A stretch of 64,000 nt of DNA, taken from the NCBI RefSeq assembly GCF_014170335.1, contig NZ_LZZS01000036.1, positions 186,001 through 250,000 of the forward strand. The letters run 5' to 3'. The translations under genes were made by a program, and so were the position numbers. Of this stretch, positions 41,666 through 50,034 are shown piece after piece; within the stretch, counting starts at the first letter, position 1; the number at the start of each line of letters is the position of its first letter. Under the pieces are notes generated by a model, which saw only the letters and a program-made list of their open reading frames with translations, ran no database searches and was not told the origin of the DNA. The stretch is from Achromobacter sp. UMC46 (lineage in GTDB: Bacteria; Pseudomonadota; Gammaproteobacteria; Burkholderiales; Burkholderiaceae_B).

Positions 41666-42672
41666 TGCGGTTTCCTTGTTGCCAGGGCCAGCAGGGCGCG
41701 CAGGGGTTCCAGCGCTTCGTGCAATTGTACGAATGCGCGTTCGCGCTCGCCGTCCAGGCGTTGCGCGTCTTCCAGCGTGATCGCCTGGAAGCGCAGGGAC
41801 TGGCCGGGCGCGGACTGCGCCAGGGCGGGCAGGTCCACCGTCGCGATCTGCGCAAGCTTGGGATAGCCGCCGGTGGTTTGCCGGTCGGCCATGAGGATGA
41901 TGGCTTCGCCGCCCGCGGGCACCTGCACGGTGCCGAAACTGGCGGCCTCAGACAGCATCTGGCGCGGTTGGCTCAACGACAGCGCGGGGCCCTGCAAGCG
42001 GTAGCCCATGCGGTCGGATTGGGGGCTGACGCGGAATTCCGCGTCCGTGAAGGCCTGGCGCGCGGCCGCCGAGAATTCATCCCAGTGCATGCCGGCCAGG
42101 AAACGGATGGCGCCGCGCCGTTGGCCGCCCAGCGTACCGGGCAGATAGGCGCGGATGTCCCACAGCGCCGATTGCAGCGCGTCCAGTCCGTGGCTGTCCA
42201 GTACCGCGCGAAGCGGGACCTGGTCGCCTTTGGCCAGCGCGCGGCCCTGGAAGCCGCCGAAGCCGCTGCGCAGGTAGGTCGATTCGCTGCCCATGACAGC
42301 AGCAAGCGCAAAGCCGCCGTGCACCGCCAGATAGCCGCGCACGCCCGTGGCCGGCCGCGCGCCGGAGGCCAGGATGTCGCCCGCGCGGGCCACCAGCGGG
42401 CGGTGCGCCGGGATGTCCTGGCCGTTGAGGGTGGCGCCCAGGTCGGCGCCCGACAGCGCGAAACAAGCGGGCGCGTCAAAGCGCAGGGTGGGGCCGATCA
42501 GGGTCATTTCCAGCGTGGCCGGATCGCCGGTGTTGCCGGCCAGCGCGTTGGCCAGGCGGTGTGCGCGTTCGTCCATGGCGCCCGCGGCCGGGATGCCTTC
42601 GTGCTGGAAGCCGCCGCGGCCGCGGTCCTGGAAGCTGGACAGCATGCCGGGCTTGATCACGGTCACGCTCAT
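41662..42672 (-). CDS. pxpC: 5-oxoprolinase subunit C (biotin-dependent carboxyltransferase-like, KipA family)
   Basis: 336 residues. Family marks: VIKPGMLSSFQDRGRGGFQHEGIPAAGAMDERAHRLANALAGN, MTLIGPTLRFDAPACFALSGADLGATLNG and SDRMGYRLQGPALS. It is one of two subunits that complex with PxpB. Overlaps pxpB at its start and pxpA at its end, each by 4 bp. Confidence 0.92.
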   Translation of the reverse strand: MSVTVIKPGMLSSFQDRGRGGFQHEGIPAAGAMDERAHRLANALAGNTGDPATLEMTLIGPTLRFDAPACFALSGADLGATLNGQDIPAHRPLVARAGDILASGARPATGVRGYLAVHGGFALAAVMGSESTYLRSGFGGFQGRALAKGDQVPLRAVLDSHGLDALQSALWDIRAYLPGTLGGQRRGAIRFLAGMHWDEFSAAARQAFTDAEFRVSPQSDRMGYRLQGPALSLSQPRQMLSEAASFGTVQVPAGGEAIILMADRQTTGGYPKLAQIATVDLPALAQSAPGQSLRFQAITLEDAQRLDGERERAFVQLHEALEPLRALLALATRKPQ

Positions 42673-43406
42673 GGCCGGGCGTCCCGGATGCGGTCGAACT
42701 CCTGCGGGCTGATCGGCACGAATCGGACTGAATCACCCGGTTGAAGCAGGGAGGCAGGCTCGCGGGCGGGGTCGAACATCGTCAACGGCGTCGCGCCGAT
42801 GAGGTTCCAGCCGCCGGGCAGCCGGTTCGGGTAGATCACGGTCTGCCGGTTGGCGACCGCCACCGCGCCGATGGGCACCGCGGTGCGCGGCGAGGGACGG
42901 CGCGGGATATCCAGTTTTTCGTCATGCACGCCCAGATAGGCGTGGCCGGGCGCAAACCCCAGCATGAACACCATGCAGCGGGGCTGGCTGTGCAGGGCGA
43001 CGATCTCGTCTTCGGTGGCGCCCGCCGCCCGCGCCACGTCGGGCAGGTCGGGGCCGTGTTCGCCGCCGTAGCAGACGGGGATGTCGATCTGGCGGCCGTC
43101 CAGGGCGTCGGCGCCGATGCCTTCGGCCAGCAAGGCGTCGATGCTTGCCGTCAGGCTGCGGGAAGAGGGGCCGTTGCCCAGGCCGTCGGGCCGGTAGTGC
43201 ACCGCCACCGCGACGAACGAAGGCACGACGTCAGTGACACCGGGCAGTTGTGCGGCGCGTAATTTTCGCGCCGCGGCCAGACAGGTCCGGCCGACCGAGG
43301 CGTCGATCCTGTCGCCGAAGGCAATGATCAGGCAGCGATCCCCCTGGGGCAGGATGCGCCAGGAGGTTCCGGCCAGAGAAGGGGGGTCTTCTGAAAGAGC
43401 GTTCAA
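42669..43406 (-). CDS. pxpB: 5-oxoprolinase subunit B (KipI/allophanate hydrolase subunit 1 family)
   Basis: 245 residues. WRILPQGDRCLIIAFGDRID opening, then DIPVCYGGEHGPDLPDVARAAGATEDEIVALHSQPRCMVFMLGFAPGHAYLGV and the RRPSPRTAVPIGAVAVANRQTVIYPNRLPGGWNLIGATPLTMFDP end block, all typical. First gene of the operon and 24 bp after a VOC-family gene on the same strand. Confidence 0.92.
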   Translation of the reverse strand: MNALSEDPPSLAGTSWRILPQGDRCLIIAFGDRIDASVGRTCLAAARKLRAAQLPGVTDVVPSFVAVAVHYRPDGLGNGPSSRSLTASIDALLAEGIGADALDGRQIDIPVCYGGEHGPDLPDVARAAGATEDEIVALHSQPRCMVFMLGFAPGHAYLGVHDEKLDIPRRPSPRTAVPIGAVAVANRQTVIYPNRLPGGWNLIGATPLTMFDPAREPASLLQPGDSVRFVPISPQEFDRIRDARP

Positions 43407-43430
43407 CGGCGCGGAACCTCTGGCGGCGGA

Positions 43431-43862
43431 TTACTTGGCGAACAAGGAATCCATGTTCTTGAAGGCCTTGAATTCCAGCGCGTTGCCCGACGGATCCAGG
43501 AAGAACATCGTGGCTTGTTCGCCCACTTCGCCCTTGAAGCGGATGTAGGGCTCGATGACGAACTCGGTGCCTGCGTCGATCAGGCGCTTGGACATGGCTT
43601 CCCATTGTTCCATGGAAAGCACGGCGCCGAAATGGCGCACCGGCACGTTGTGGGAGTCCACGGCGCTGGTGGCCTTGTGGCCGCATTCGGCAGGCGCCAG
43701 GTGGGCGACGATCTGGTGGCCGTAGAAGTTGAAGTCGATCCATTCGGGCGAGCTGCGGCCCTCCGGACAGCCCAGTTTTTCGCCGTAGAAGGCGCGGGCT
43801 TCGGCCAGGTCGCGGACCGGGAAGGCCAGGTGGAACGGCGGCAGGTTGGTTTGGGCGGTCAT
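43431..43862 (-). CDS. VOC/glyoxalase superfamily protein
   Basis: 143 residues. [28 protein letters not shown] opens the fold and [23 protein letters not shown] closes it; His in FHLAF, the second His in [10 protein letters not shown] and Glu in LEFK are likely metal ligands. Typical of small dioxygenase/isomerase-like VOC proteins; reaction unknown. ATG 43862 follows GGAG; the open frame upstream to 43997 is non-conserved. Divergent from a LysR gene with a 146-bp AT-rich gap, and probably cotranscribed with pxpBCA. Confidence 0.8.
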   Translation of the reverse strand: MTAQTNLPPFHLAFPVRDLAEARAFYGEKLGCPEGRSSPEWIDFNFYGHQIVAHLAPAECGHKATSAVDSHNVPVRHFGAVLSMEQWEAMSKRLIDAGTEFVIEPYIRFKGEVGEQATMFFLDPSGNALEFKAFKNMDSLFAK

Positions 43863-44008
43863 GAAAAACTCCGGGTCATTCAAAAAAGTGATCGGCGTGC
43901 GGGCCGGCCCGCACAGCGCGGGCTTGCTCACACCAAGCCATAGTTTAGGTATTGTTTTTTTGATTGAAAAACGATATTTTTTGTGTCTTAGCATCAAAAA
44001 TATTGATT

Positions 44009-44875
44009 GTGATCAAAGAATTCAAAACCTTCATCGCCGTGGCGCGCGACGGGACGTTCACCGGCGCTGGCGCGCACCTGGGCCTGACGCAGTCGGCCGT
44101 CAGCGCCCAGATCAAGCGCCTGGAGGAATACCTGGGCGTGGCGCTTTTTGACCGGGGGGCGCGCGCCGCCGTGCTGAACGCCCACGGACGCGAGATGCTG
44201 CCGCAGGCGGAAGAGCTGGTCGCCATGGCCGAACGCATGGTCACCACGGCGGGGGCGGGCCAGGTCAGCGGCCTGCTGCGCATCGGCGCCATCGCCTCGG
44301 TGCAGCAAGACCTGCTGGTGCGCGCCGTGGGCCGGTTCCGCGCCGTCTACCCCGATGTGCGGGTACGCGTCGTGCCCGGCGTGTCGCTGTCGTTGCTGGG
44401 GCAGGTGGACGCCGGCGAAGTGGACATGGCCGTGCTGATCCGCCCGCCGTTCACCCTGCCGCCGGAACTGGGCTGGCACCGGTTGCTGAACGAGCCGGTG
44501 GTGCTGGCCATGCCGGACGCGATGCCGCCGGCGCCCTGGCGCGAGCTGCTGGCCACGCAGCCCTTCATCCGCTACGACCGGGCCTCGTTCGGGGGCCGGG
44601 TGGTGGATATCTTCCTGAAGAAGCACCGCATCCACGTGCACGAAGCGGTGGAGCTGGACGAAATCGAGGCCATCGCCAACATGGTGCGCCACGGCCTGGG
44701 CGTGGCGCTGCTGCCGCAGTTGCGGCGGCTGGACGTGACGGGTCTGCGGCTGCTGCCGTTGGACGAACAGGCGTTCCACCGCGAGATCGGCATCATCGGC
44801 CGCCTGCCGTTCGACGCGGGCAGCGTGCGCGAGAAAATGGCGGAATGCCTGATGGCGGCGGCCGCCGAACCCTGA
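44009..44875 (+). CDS. LysR-family transcriptional regulator
   Basis: 288 residues. [50 protein letters not shown], then a complete inducer-binding domain. The start is GTG 44009, giving [11 protein letters not shown] as normal for LysR proteins; the upstream TTG 43964 extension is unlikely. Divergent from the VOC-pxpBCA operon, the usual arrangement for a LysR protein acting on its neighbour. The intergenic gap is AT-rich (ATTGATTGTGATC) and probably holds its binding sites. Confidence 0.85.
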   Translation: MIKEFKTFIAVARDGTFTGAGAHLGLTQSAVSAQIKRLEEYLGVALFDRGARAAVLNAHGREMLPQAEELVAMAERMVTTAGAGQVSGLLRIGAIASVQQDLLVRAVGRFRAVYPDVRVRVVPGVSLSLLGQVDAGEVDMAVLIRPPFTLPPELGWHRLLNEPVVLAMPDAMPPAPWRELLATQPFIRYDRASFGGRVVDIFLKKHRIHVHEAVELDEIEAIANMVRHGLGVALLPQLRRLDVTGLRLLPLDEQAFHREIGIIGRLPFDAGSVREKMAECLMAAAAEP

Positions 44876-44937
44876 CCCTGAACCTGACGTGGGTGTCGGC
44901 CTTCGGCCTTGCCTTGCCGGGCCGCGCTGGCCCAGGA

Positions 44938-44970
44938 AAAAAAAAGCGCCCCGCAAAAAGGGCGCTTTTC
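44938..44970. terminator. Bidirectional intrinsic terminator between lysR and serA
   Basis: Hairpin AAAAAGCGCCC with GGGCGCTTTT around a CGCAAAAA loop, flanked by an A-run and T-run. It can end both the LysR gene (plus) and serA (minus). Confidence 0.85.
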
Positions 44971-44989
44971 GTTCCGGCGCGGCCGGGTG

Positions 44990-46186
44990 TTACAGCCGGT
45001 CGCAGCGGACCGTGATGGGGTGGTCGCGCAGCGTGGTCATCACCACGTCGTCGACCTGACCTTCCACGTCGGTGATCACGTAGCCGATCTGGCCCTTCGT
45101 CTGCAGTGTCTGGCTGACGATGTTCAGGCCGTGCTGCGCCATCAGGTTGTCCAGCGTGCCGAGCGCGCCCGGGGCGTTGCGGTGCACATGCAGGATGCGC
45201 GTGGCGCCGGCCGGCTCCAGGTAGGGCAGTTCGGGGAAGTTGACCGCGCCCTTGGTCGTGCCGGCCTGCATGAAGCGCACCAGCTTCTCGGCCACTTCGC
45301 GGCCGATGTTCTCTTGCGATTCCTGCGTGCTGCCGCCGATGTGCGGGGTCAGGATGACGTTGGGCAGGCCGATCAGCGGGCTGGCCAGCGGTTCGTCCGC
45401 GCCCTTGGGCTCGGTGGGGAACACGTCCAGCGCGGCGCCGGCCAGATGGCCGGATTTCAGCGCGGCGTGCAGCGCGTCGATGTCCACCACCGTGCCGCGA
45501 GAGGCGTTGATGAGGATCGCGCCGCGGCGCATGCGGCCGATGGTTTCGGCGTTCATGATGTTTTCGGTGGACTTGCCGCCCGGCACGTGCAGCGTCACCA
45601 CGTCGGCCTGCTCCAGCAGGTCGTTGAGCGTCCCGGCGGGGCGCGCGTTGCCCAGCGGCAGCTTGGCTTCCACGTCGTGGTAGACGACGCGCATGCCCAG
45701 GCTTTCGGCCAGCGTGCTGATCTGCGAACCGATGTTGCCGTAGCCCACGATGCCCAGCGTCTTGCCGCGCGTTTCAAAGGCGCCCGAGGCGCTCTTGTCC
45801 CAGTGGCCCAGATGCACGCGGGCGTTCTTTTCGGGAATCCGGCGCAGCAGCAGGATGGCTTCGCCCAGCACCAGTTCGGCCACCGAACGGGTGTTGGAGA
45901 AAGGCGCGTTGAACACCGGGATCCCGCGCTGCATGGCCGAATCCAGATCGACCTGGTTGGTGCCGATGCAGAAGCAGCCTACGACGCGCAGGTCGGGGCT
46001 GGACAGCAGGGCGGCATCCAGGTGCGTGCGAGAACGGATCCCCGCCACGTGCACGCCACGCAGGGCTTCCTGCATTTTCGCCGGCGGCAGGGCCGCAGCG
46101 TGCGTGACGATGTCGGTGTAGCCGGCGGCTTCGAAGACCGCGCGCGCGCTCGGATGGATGTTCTCGAACAGGACGATTTTTGCCAT
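44990..46186 (-). CDS. serA: D-3-phosphoglycerate dehydrogenase
   Basis: 398 residues, with the E. coli-type plan. Substrate domain, NAD Rossmann motif TLGIVGYGNIGSQISTLAESLGMRVVYHD, catalytic Arg in INASRGTVVD, Glu in LDVFPTEP and His in LTPHIGGST, then a C-terminal ACT domain (RILHVHRNAPGALGTLDNLMAQHGLNIVSQ) for serine feedback. It makes phosphohydroxypyruvate in serine synthesis. The ATG at 46186 (MAKIVLFEN) is used; the TTG at 46195 is not. No ribosome site of strength. Confidence 0.95.
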   Translation of the reverse strand: MAKIVLFENIHPSARAVFEAAGYTDIVTHAAALPPAKMQEALRGVHVAGIRSRTHLDAALLSSPDLRVVGCFCIGTNQVDLDSAMQRGIPVFNAPFSNTRSVAELVLGEAILLLRRIPEKNARVHLGHWDKSASGAFETRGKTLGIVGYGNIGSQISTLAESLGMRVVYHDVEAKLPLGNARPAGTLNDLLEQADVVTLHVPGGKSTENIMNAETIGRMRRGAILINASRGTVVDIDALHAALKSGHLAGAALDVFPTEPKGADEPLASPLIGLPNVILTPHIGGSTQESQENIGREVAEKLVRFMQAGTTKGAVNFPELPYLEPAGATRILHVHRNAPGALGTLDNLMAQHGLNIVSQTLQTKGQIGYVITDVEGQVDDVVMTTLRDHPITVRCDRL

Positions 46187-46309
46187 GACTGCCAAGGGGT
46201 GGGTGAGAAATGCGTTTTATTTATTGTGGCGCATTTTTGCTGCAGTGCAAGGAGTAGCCATTGAGACGGTGTGGATGAATTGTTTCAATGGCTTGCCCAC
46301 CCCCAGGCC

Positions 46310-46768
46310 CTACCGGTACGCCTGGAAGACCTTGGCGCCGCCCTGCTTGTCCACCAGCACGACGTCGTGCGGCGTCTTGCGGCCGCCGTACTCCGGGCCG
46401 TCCATGCCGGGGGACCCTAGCGGCATGCCGGGGGCGGCCAGGCCGGCGGCGTCCGGTTTTTCCAGCAGCAGCCGGCGCACGTCGCTGGCGGGCACGTGGC
46501 CTTCGACCGCGTAGCCGTCCACGACGGCGGTATGGCAGGACCCGTAGTCCGCCATGCCCGCATTGCGGCGGATGGCGCCGGTGTCCTCGACGTCATGCGT
46601 GGTGACGGCGAAGCCGTTGTCGCGCATGTGCTTGACCCAGTCTTCGCAGCAGCCGCAGGTGGGCGTCTTCCAGACCTCGACGCGCGCGGGCGTCTGCGCC
46701 GTGGCGAAGACGGGGGCGCCAAGGGCCGCGGCAAGGATCAGGCGGCGCGTGATGCGGGAAATGTTCAT
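46310..46768 (-). CDS. DUF411 metal-binding protein of the copper cluster
   Basis: 152 residues. Short exported-type leader (MNISRITRRLILAAALGAPVF, then ATAQTPARVEVW), followed by KTPTCGCCEDWVKHMRDNGF with the DUF411 Cys-Gly-Cys-Cys motif. Such proteins bind copper in the periplasm and are encoded next to cop genes. Last gene of the copper operon, 45 bp after copB. A PLGSPGMDGPEYGGRKTPHDVVLV block near the C terminus is also family-typical. Confidence 0.85.
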   Translation of the reverse strand: MNISRITRRLILAAALGAPVFATAQTPARVEVWKTPTCGCCEDWVKHMRDNGFAVTTHDVEDTGAIRRNAGMADYGSCHTAVVDGYAVEGHVPASDVRRLLLEKPDAAGLAAPGMPLGSPGMDGPEYGGRKTPHDVVLVDKQGGAKVFQAYR

Positions 46769-46813
46769 GATGCTCCGTACACGGATAGGGGTGGGAAGGG
46801 GCGCGGCCCCGCG

Positions 46814-47716
46814 TCAGAACCAGAAGCGCACGCCCGCCATCACGGCGGTCTGGGACCGGCTGGCCCCGGCGTCCGAGGCGTAGCTGGCGGTCTGGCCGAA
46901 CTTCCGTTCGAAGGAGACGCCGATGTAAGGGGCAAACTCGCGCGTGACTTCATAGCGTAGCCGCAAAGAGAGCGACCCGGTCGACAGGCCCGATCCGATG
47001 CCGCGTTCGGGGTCGCGCTTGCCGTACAGGCTGGCCTCGATTTCCGGCGTGAGGACGAGGCGCTGCGTCAGCAGCAGGTCGTACTCGGCCTTCAGCGCCA
47101 GCGCGGTGCGGCCCGACGATCCCACATAGGCGGTGGTCTCCAGTTCGATGTTGTAGGGCAGCAGGCCTTCGACGCCGAACGCGGCCCAGTTGCGCTTGGG
47201 GCCCGTGCCGATGTCGCGGCGCGCGCCCAGCTGAAGGTTCCAGAAGGGCGAGACGGCATGGCTCCAGAAGGCTTCGACCTTGCCGTCCGAGCCGCCGCCG
47301 TTTTCGCGTTCGCCTTCGCTTTTGACCAGCAGCCGGTCGGTGGCCGAGCCGATCCAGAAGCGGCCATCCCAGTCCAGCGCGTTTTCGCCGTCGCGGTTGC
47401 GCGTGACGCCGAACCTGTCGAACAGCACCTGCCAGGTGGACGCGTTGTCCATCATGTGGGGATGGATGCCGTAGCTGTCGTAGCTGCGTTCGCCCGCGCC
47501 ATCGCTGGTCGGCAGGCTGCCGACTGGCGGCGCGTTCGATGCGGGGGCGCCGCCGTGCCCCATTGCCGCATGGTCCATGGCGGCGGGCGACATGGCGCCG
47601 TGATCCATGCCGGGCATGCTGGCATGGTCCATCGCGGCGGGTTGCGCATGGACGCCCGACGCGCCCAGCGTCATGGCCAGGGCGCAGGCGCCCAGCAGTT
47701 TGCGTTGAGTCGTCAT
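46814..47716 (-). CDS. copB: Copper resistance protein B (outer membrane)
   Basis: 300 residues. Signal peptide ending GVHA, then a Met/His-rich segment (repeats of MDH and MGH) that binds copper, and a beta-barrel-like C-terminal domain, SYGIHPHMMDNASTWQVLFDRFGVTRNRDGENALDWDGRFWIGSATDRLLVKSEGE, ending in aromatic Phe (VRFWF). Homolog of CopB/PcoB. Starts 3 bp after the copA stop; translation coupling is likely. Confidence 0.92.
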   Translation of the reverse strand: MTTQRKLLGACALAMTLGASGVHAQPAAMDHASMPGMDHGAMSPAAMDHAAMGHGGAPASNAPPVGSLPTSDGAGERSYDSYGIHPHMMDNASTWQVLFDRFGVTRNRDGENALDWDGRFWIGSATDRLLVKSEGERENGGGSDGKVEAFWSHAVSPFWNLQLGARRDIGTGPKRNWAAFGVEGLLPYNIELETTAYVGSSGRTALALKAEYDLLLTQRLVLTPEIEASLYGKRDPERGIGSGLSTGSLSLRLRYEVTREFAPYIGVSFERKFGQTASYASDAGASRSQTAVMAGVRFWF

Positions 47717-47719
47717 CGT

Positions 47720-49441
47720 TTACTCCACCACGACCGCTCTGAACATGCCGGCCTCCATGTGATACAGCAGGTGGCAGTGATAGGCCCAATGTCCGCGCGC
47801 GTCGGCGCTGACGCGATAGCTCAGCCGCTGCGCCGGGTTGAGGGTGATCGTGTGCTTGCGCACCTGGAACGCGCCGTCGGGCGATTCCAGGTCGCTCCAC
47901 AGGCCATGCAGATGGATCGGGTGCGTCATCATCGTGTCGTTGACCAGCACGAAGCGCACGCGTTCGCCGTAGCGCAGCACGATGGGCTTGGCGTCCGAGA
48001 ACTTCACGCCGTTGAACGACCACATGTAGCGTTCCATGTTGCCGGTCAGGTGCAGTTCGATTTCGCGCGAGGGCGCGCGGTTGTCTTCGGGTTCGCGGAT
48101 GGAGTGCAGGTCCGCGTAGGTCAGCACCCGGCGGCCGTTGTCGCGCAAGCCTACGCCGGGGTCGTCCAGCCGCGTCGACACCACGTCGGGCAGCATGGAG
48201 TTGCTGACCCCGCGTTCGGTCGGATAGGGGTGCTTGACTTCGACCATGCCGCCTTGCCCGGCGGCCGAAGCACCGTGGCCGCCGTGGTCCATGCCGGGCA
48301 TGCCGCCTGCCCCCCCCATGTCGTGCGCCATGCCCATGTCCATCATGCCCAACAGCTGCACGCGGTCCAGCGCGGGCACCTCGGCCTGCATGCCGGCGCG
48401 CGGCGCCAGCGTGGCGCGCGCAAAGCCCGACCGGTCCATCGCCTGCGAAAAGATGGTGTAGGCGCGGTTGTCCTGCGGCTCGACGATCACGTCGTAGGTT
48501 TCGGCCACGCCGATGCGGAATTCCTCGACGTCCACGGGCCGCACGTCCTGCCCGTCGGCGGCCACCACCGTCATCTTCAGGCCCGGGATGCGCACGTCGA
48601 AGTACGTCATCGCGGACCCGTTGATGAAGCGCAGCCGGATGCGTTCGCCCGGCTTGAACAGGCCGGTCCAGTTGCCCGAGGGCGTCGCGCCGTTGGTCAG
48701 GTAGGTGTAGGTGGCGCCCGACACGTCGGCCAGGTCCGTCGGCGTCATGCGCATCTGTTCCCACATCAGGCGTTCGGACAGCGCGTCGCGCCAGCCGCGT
48801 TCCTGCGCGTCGGCGGCCAGGCTCTGGACGCTGGGCTGGATGCGGTTGTAGTACTCGGGCATCACCTTCAGCTTGTTGAAGAGCCGCATCGGGTCTTCGT
48901 CCGTCCAGTCCGACAGCAGCACCGTGTAGTCGCGGTCGGAGGCGACGGGATCGCGGCGGCGCGGGTCGATGACGATGGCGCCGTACAGGCCCGTCTGTTC
49001 CTGGAAGCCCGAGTGGCTGTGATACCAGTACGTGCCGCTCTGGCGCACCGCGAAACGGTAGGTGAAGGTCTGGCCCGGGTCGATGCCGGGAAAGCTCAGG
49101 CCCGGCACGCCGTCCATGTCGGTGGGCAGCAGGATGCCGTGCCAGTGGATGGAGGTCTGCTCGCGCAGGCGGTTGGTCACGTGCAGCGTGACCGTGTCGC
49201 CTTCGCGCCAGCGCAGGATGGGGGCGGGCACCTGGCCGTTGACCGTGGTGCCGATGCGCGCGGCGCCGGTGAAGTTCACGGGCGTTTCGCCGATTTCCAG
49301 ATGGAACTCCGTGCCGCGCAATTCGGCGGCGGACGCGGGCGAGGCCAAGGCGGCGCGCCAGCCGCCCAGCGCGGCCAGCGCGCCGCCGGCGGCCAGGCCC
49401 TGCACGAAGCGGCGGCGGGCAAGGGGAGGGGATGTGCTCAT
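47720..49441 (-). CDS. copA: Copper resistance multicopper oxidase CopA
   Basis: 573 residues. Twin-arginine leader (PLARRRFVQGLAAGGALAAL) sends the folded enzyme to the periplasm. Multicopper oxidase copper sites: SIHWHGILLP, YWYHSHSGFQEQ, HPIHLHGLW and the C-terminal HCHLLYHMEAGMF with type-1 ligands. A Met/His-rich insert (MGMAHDMGGAGGMPGMDHGGHG) is the CopA copper-handling loop. It oxidises Cu(I) to less toxic Cu(II). ATG 49441 is preferred to 49450. Between copI and copB. Confidence 0.95.
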   Translation of the reverse strand: MSTSPPLARRRFVQGLAAGGALAALGGWRAALASPASAAELRGTEFHLEIGETPVNFTGAARIGTTVNGQVPAPILRWREGDTVTLHVTNRLREQTSIHWHGILLPTDMDGVPGLSFPGIDPGQTFTYRFAVRQSGTYWYHSHSGFQEQTGLYGAIVIDPRRRDPVASDRDYTVLLSDWTDEDPMRLFNKLKVMPEYYNRIQPSVQSLAADAQERGWRDALSERLMWEQMRMTPTDLADVSGATYTYLTNGATPSGNWTGLFKPGERIRLRFINGSAMTYFDVRIPGLKMTVVAADGQDVRPVDVEEFRIGVAETYDVIVEPQDNRAYTIFSQAMDRSGFARATLAPRAGMQAEVPALDRVQLLGMMDMGMAHDMGGAGGMPGMDHGGHGASAAGQGGMVEVKHPYPTERGVSNSMLPDVVSTRLDDPGVGLRDNGRRVLTYADLHSIREPEDNRAPSREIELHLTGNMERYMWSFNGVKFSDAKPIVLRYGERVRFVLVNDTMMTHPIHLHGLWSDLESPDGAFQVRKHTITLNPAQRLSYRVSADARGHWAYHCHLLYHMEAGMFRAVVVE

Positions 49442-49460
49442 GGGAATCATGCGCCGGGCG

Positions 49461-49949
49461 TCAAAGCACCGACACCGCGCCCTTCATGCCGGCGCTGTAG
49501 TGGCCGGGTTCCAGGCAACCGAAGGACACCGTGCCCGCCTTGTCGAAGCGCCACACGATCTGGCCGGACTTGCCGGCCTCCAGCGACACGGCGTTCGCCT
49601 CTTCATGGCGCATGCCGGGGTCCTTCATCATCATGTCGTAGTGCGCCTTCAGGTCCGCATCGGTGCCCAGCACCAGCTCGTGGCGGATCTTTCCCGAATT
49701 GCGTACGTTGATGCGCACGGTCTCGCCCGCCTTGACCTCGATGCGGTCGGGCGTGAAGCGCATGGCGTCGGTCATGTCGACATCGATGGTGCGCGTGGCG
49801 CGGGCGGCGTTGCCCGGCTTGCCGATGGGCGCCGAGGCGGCCGGCATGGACATGCCGTGGCCGGCGTGTTCGCCGGCGGCCTGCGCGGCGCCGGCGACCA
49901 GCAAGGCCAGCGCGGCGGCTTGGGTAAAGCGGATCAGGGTGTCTTTCAC
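49461..49949 (-). CDS. Periplasmic cupredoxin (CopI-like)
   Basis: 162 residues from GTG 49949, which follows GAGGA six bases upstream. Signal peptide ALALLVAGAAQAAG, then a cupredoxin fold with a complete type-1 copper site: His in IRHELVLG and Cys-x4-His-x4-Met in GCLEPGHYSAGM. It resembles CopI-type proteins that protect against copper in the periplasm. First gene of the operon behind the cop-box palindrome, followed 20 bp later by copA. Confidence 0.85.
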   Translation of the reverse strand: MKDTLIRFTQAAALALLVAGAAQAAGEHAGHGMSMPAASAPIGKPGNAARATRTIDVDMTDAMRFTPDRIEVKAGETVRINVRNSGKIRHELVLGTDADLKAHYDMMMKDPGMRHEEANAVSLEAGKSGQIVWRFDKAGTVSFGCLEPGHYSAGMKGAVSVL

Positions 49950-50018
49950 GAGAGTCCTCAAGAGGGGGGCCGTGATGACACTGTAGGAAAACGGGGGTGA
50001 CCCGATTCTGTCGCCCGG

Positions 50019-50034
50019 ATTACGGTTTTGTAAT
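50019..50034. promoter_or_regulatory. Cop-box-like palindrome (CopR operator candidate)
   Basis: Inverted repeat ATTAC-N6-GTAAT at 50019-50034, matching the cop box known from Pseudomonas-type CopR promoters (TTAC-N6-GTAA). It overlaps the last codon/stop of copS and lies about 70 bp before the copI start, so it would control copI-copA-copB-DUF411. No matrix score or footprint. Confidence 0.65.

Noticed and set aside
47258-49711. A very long open frame (817 codons) on the plus strand opposite copA and copB
   Set aside because: High-GC coding DNA leaves few stops in the antisense frame. The translation is rich in His/Val/Arg/Gln with no domain, and copA/copB below it are clear family members.
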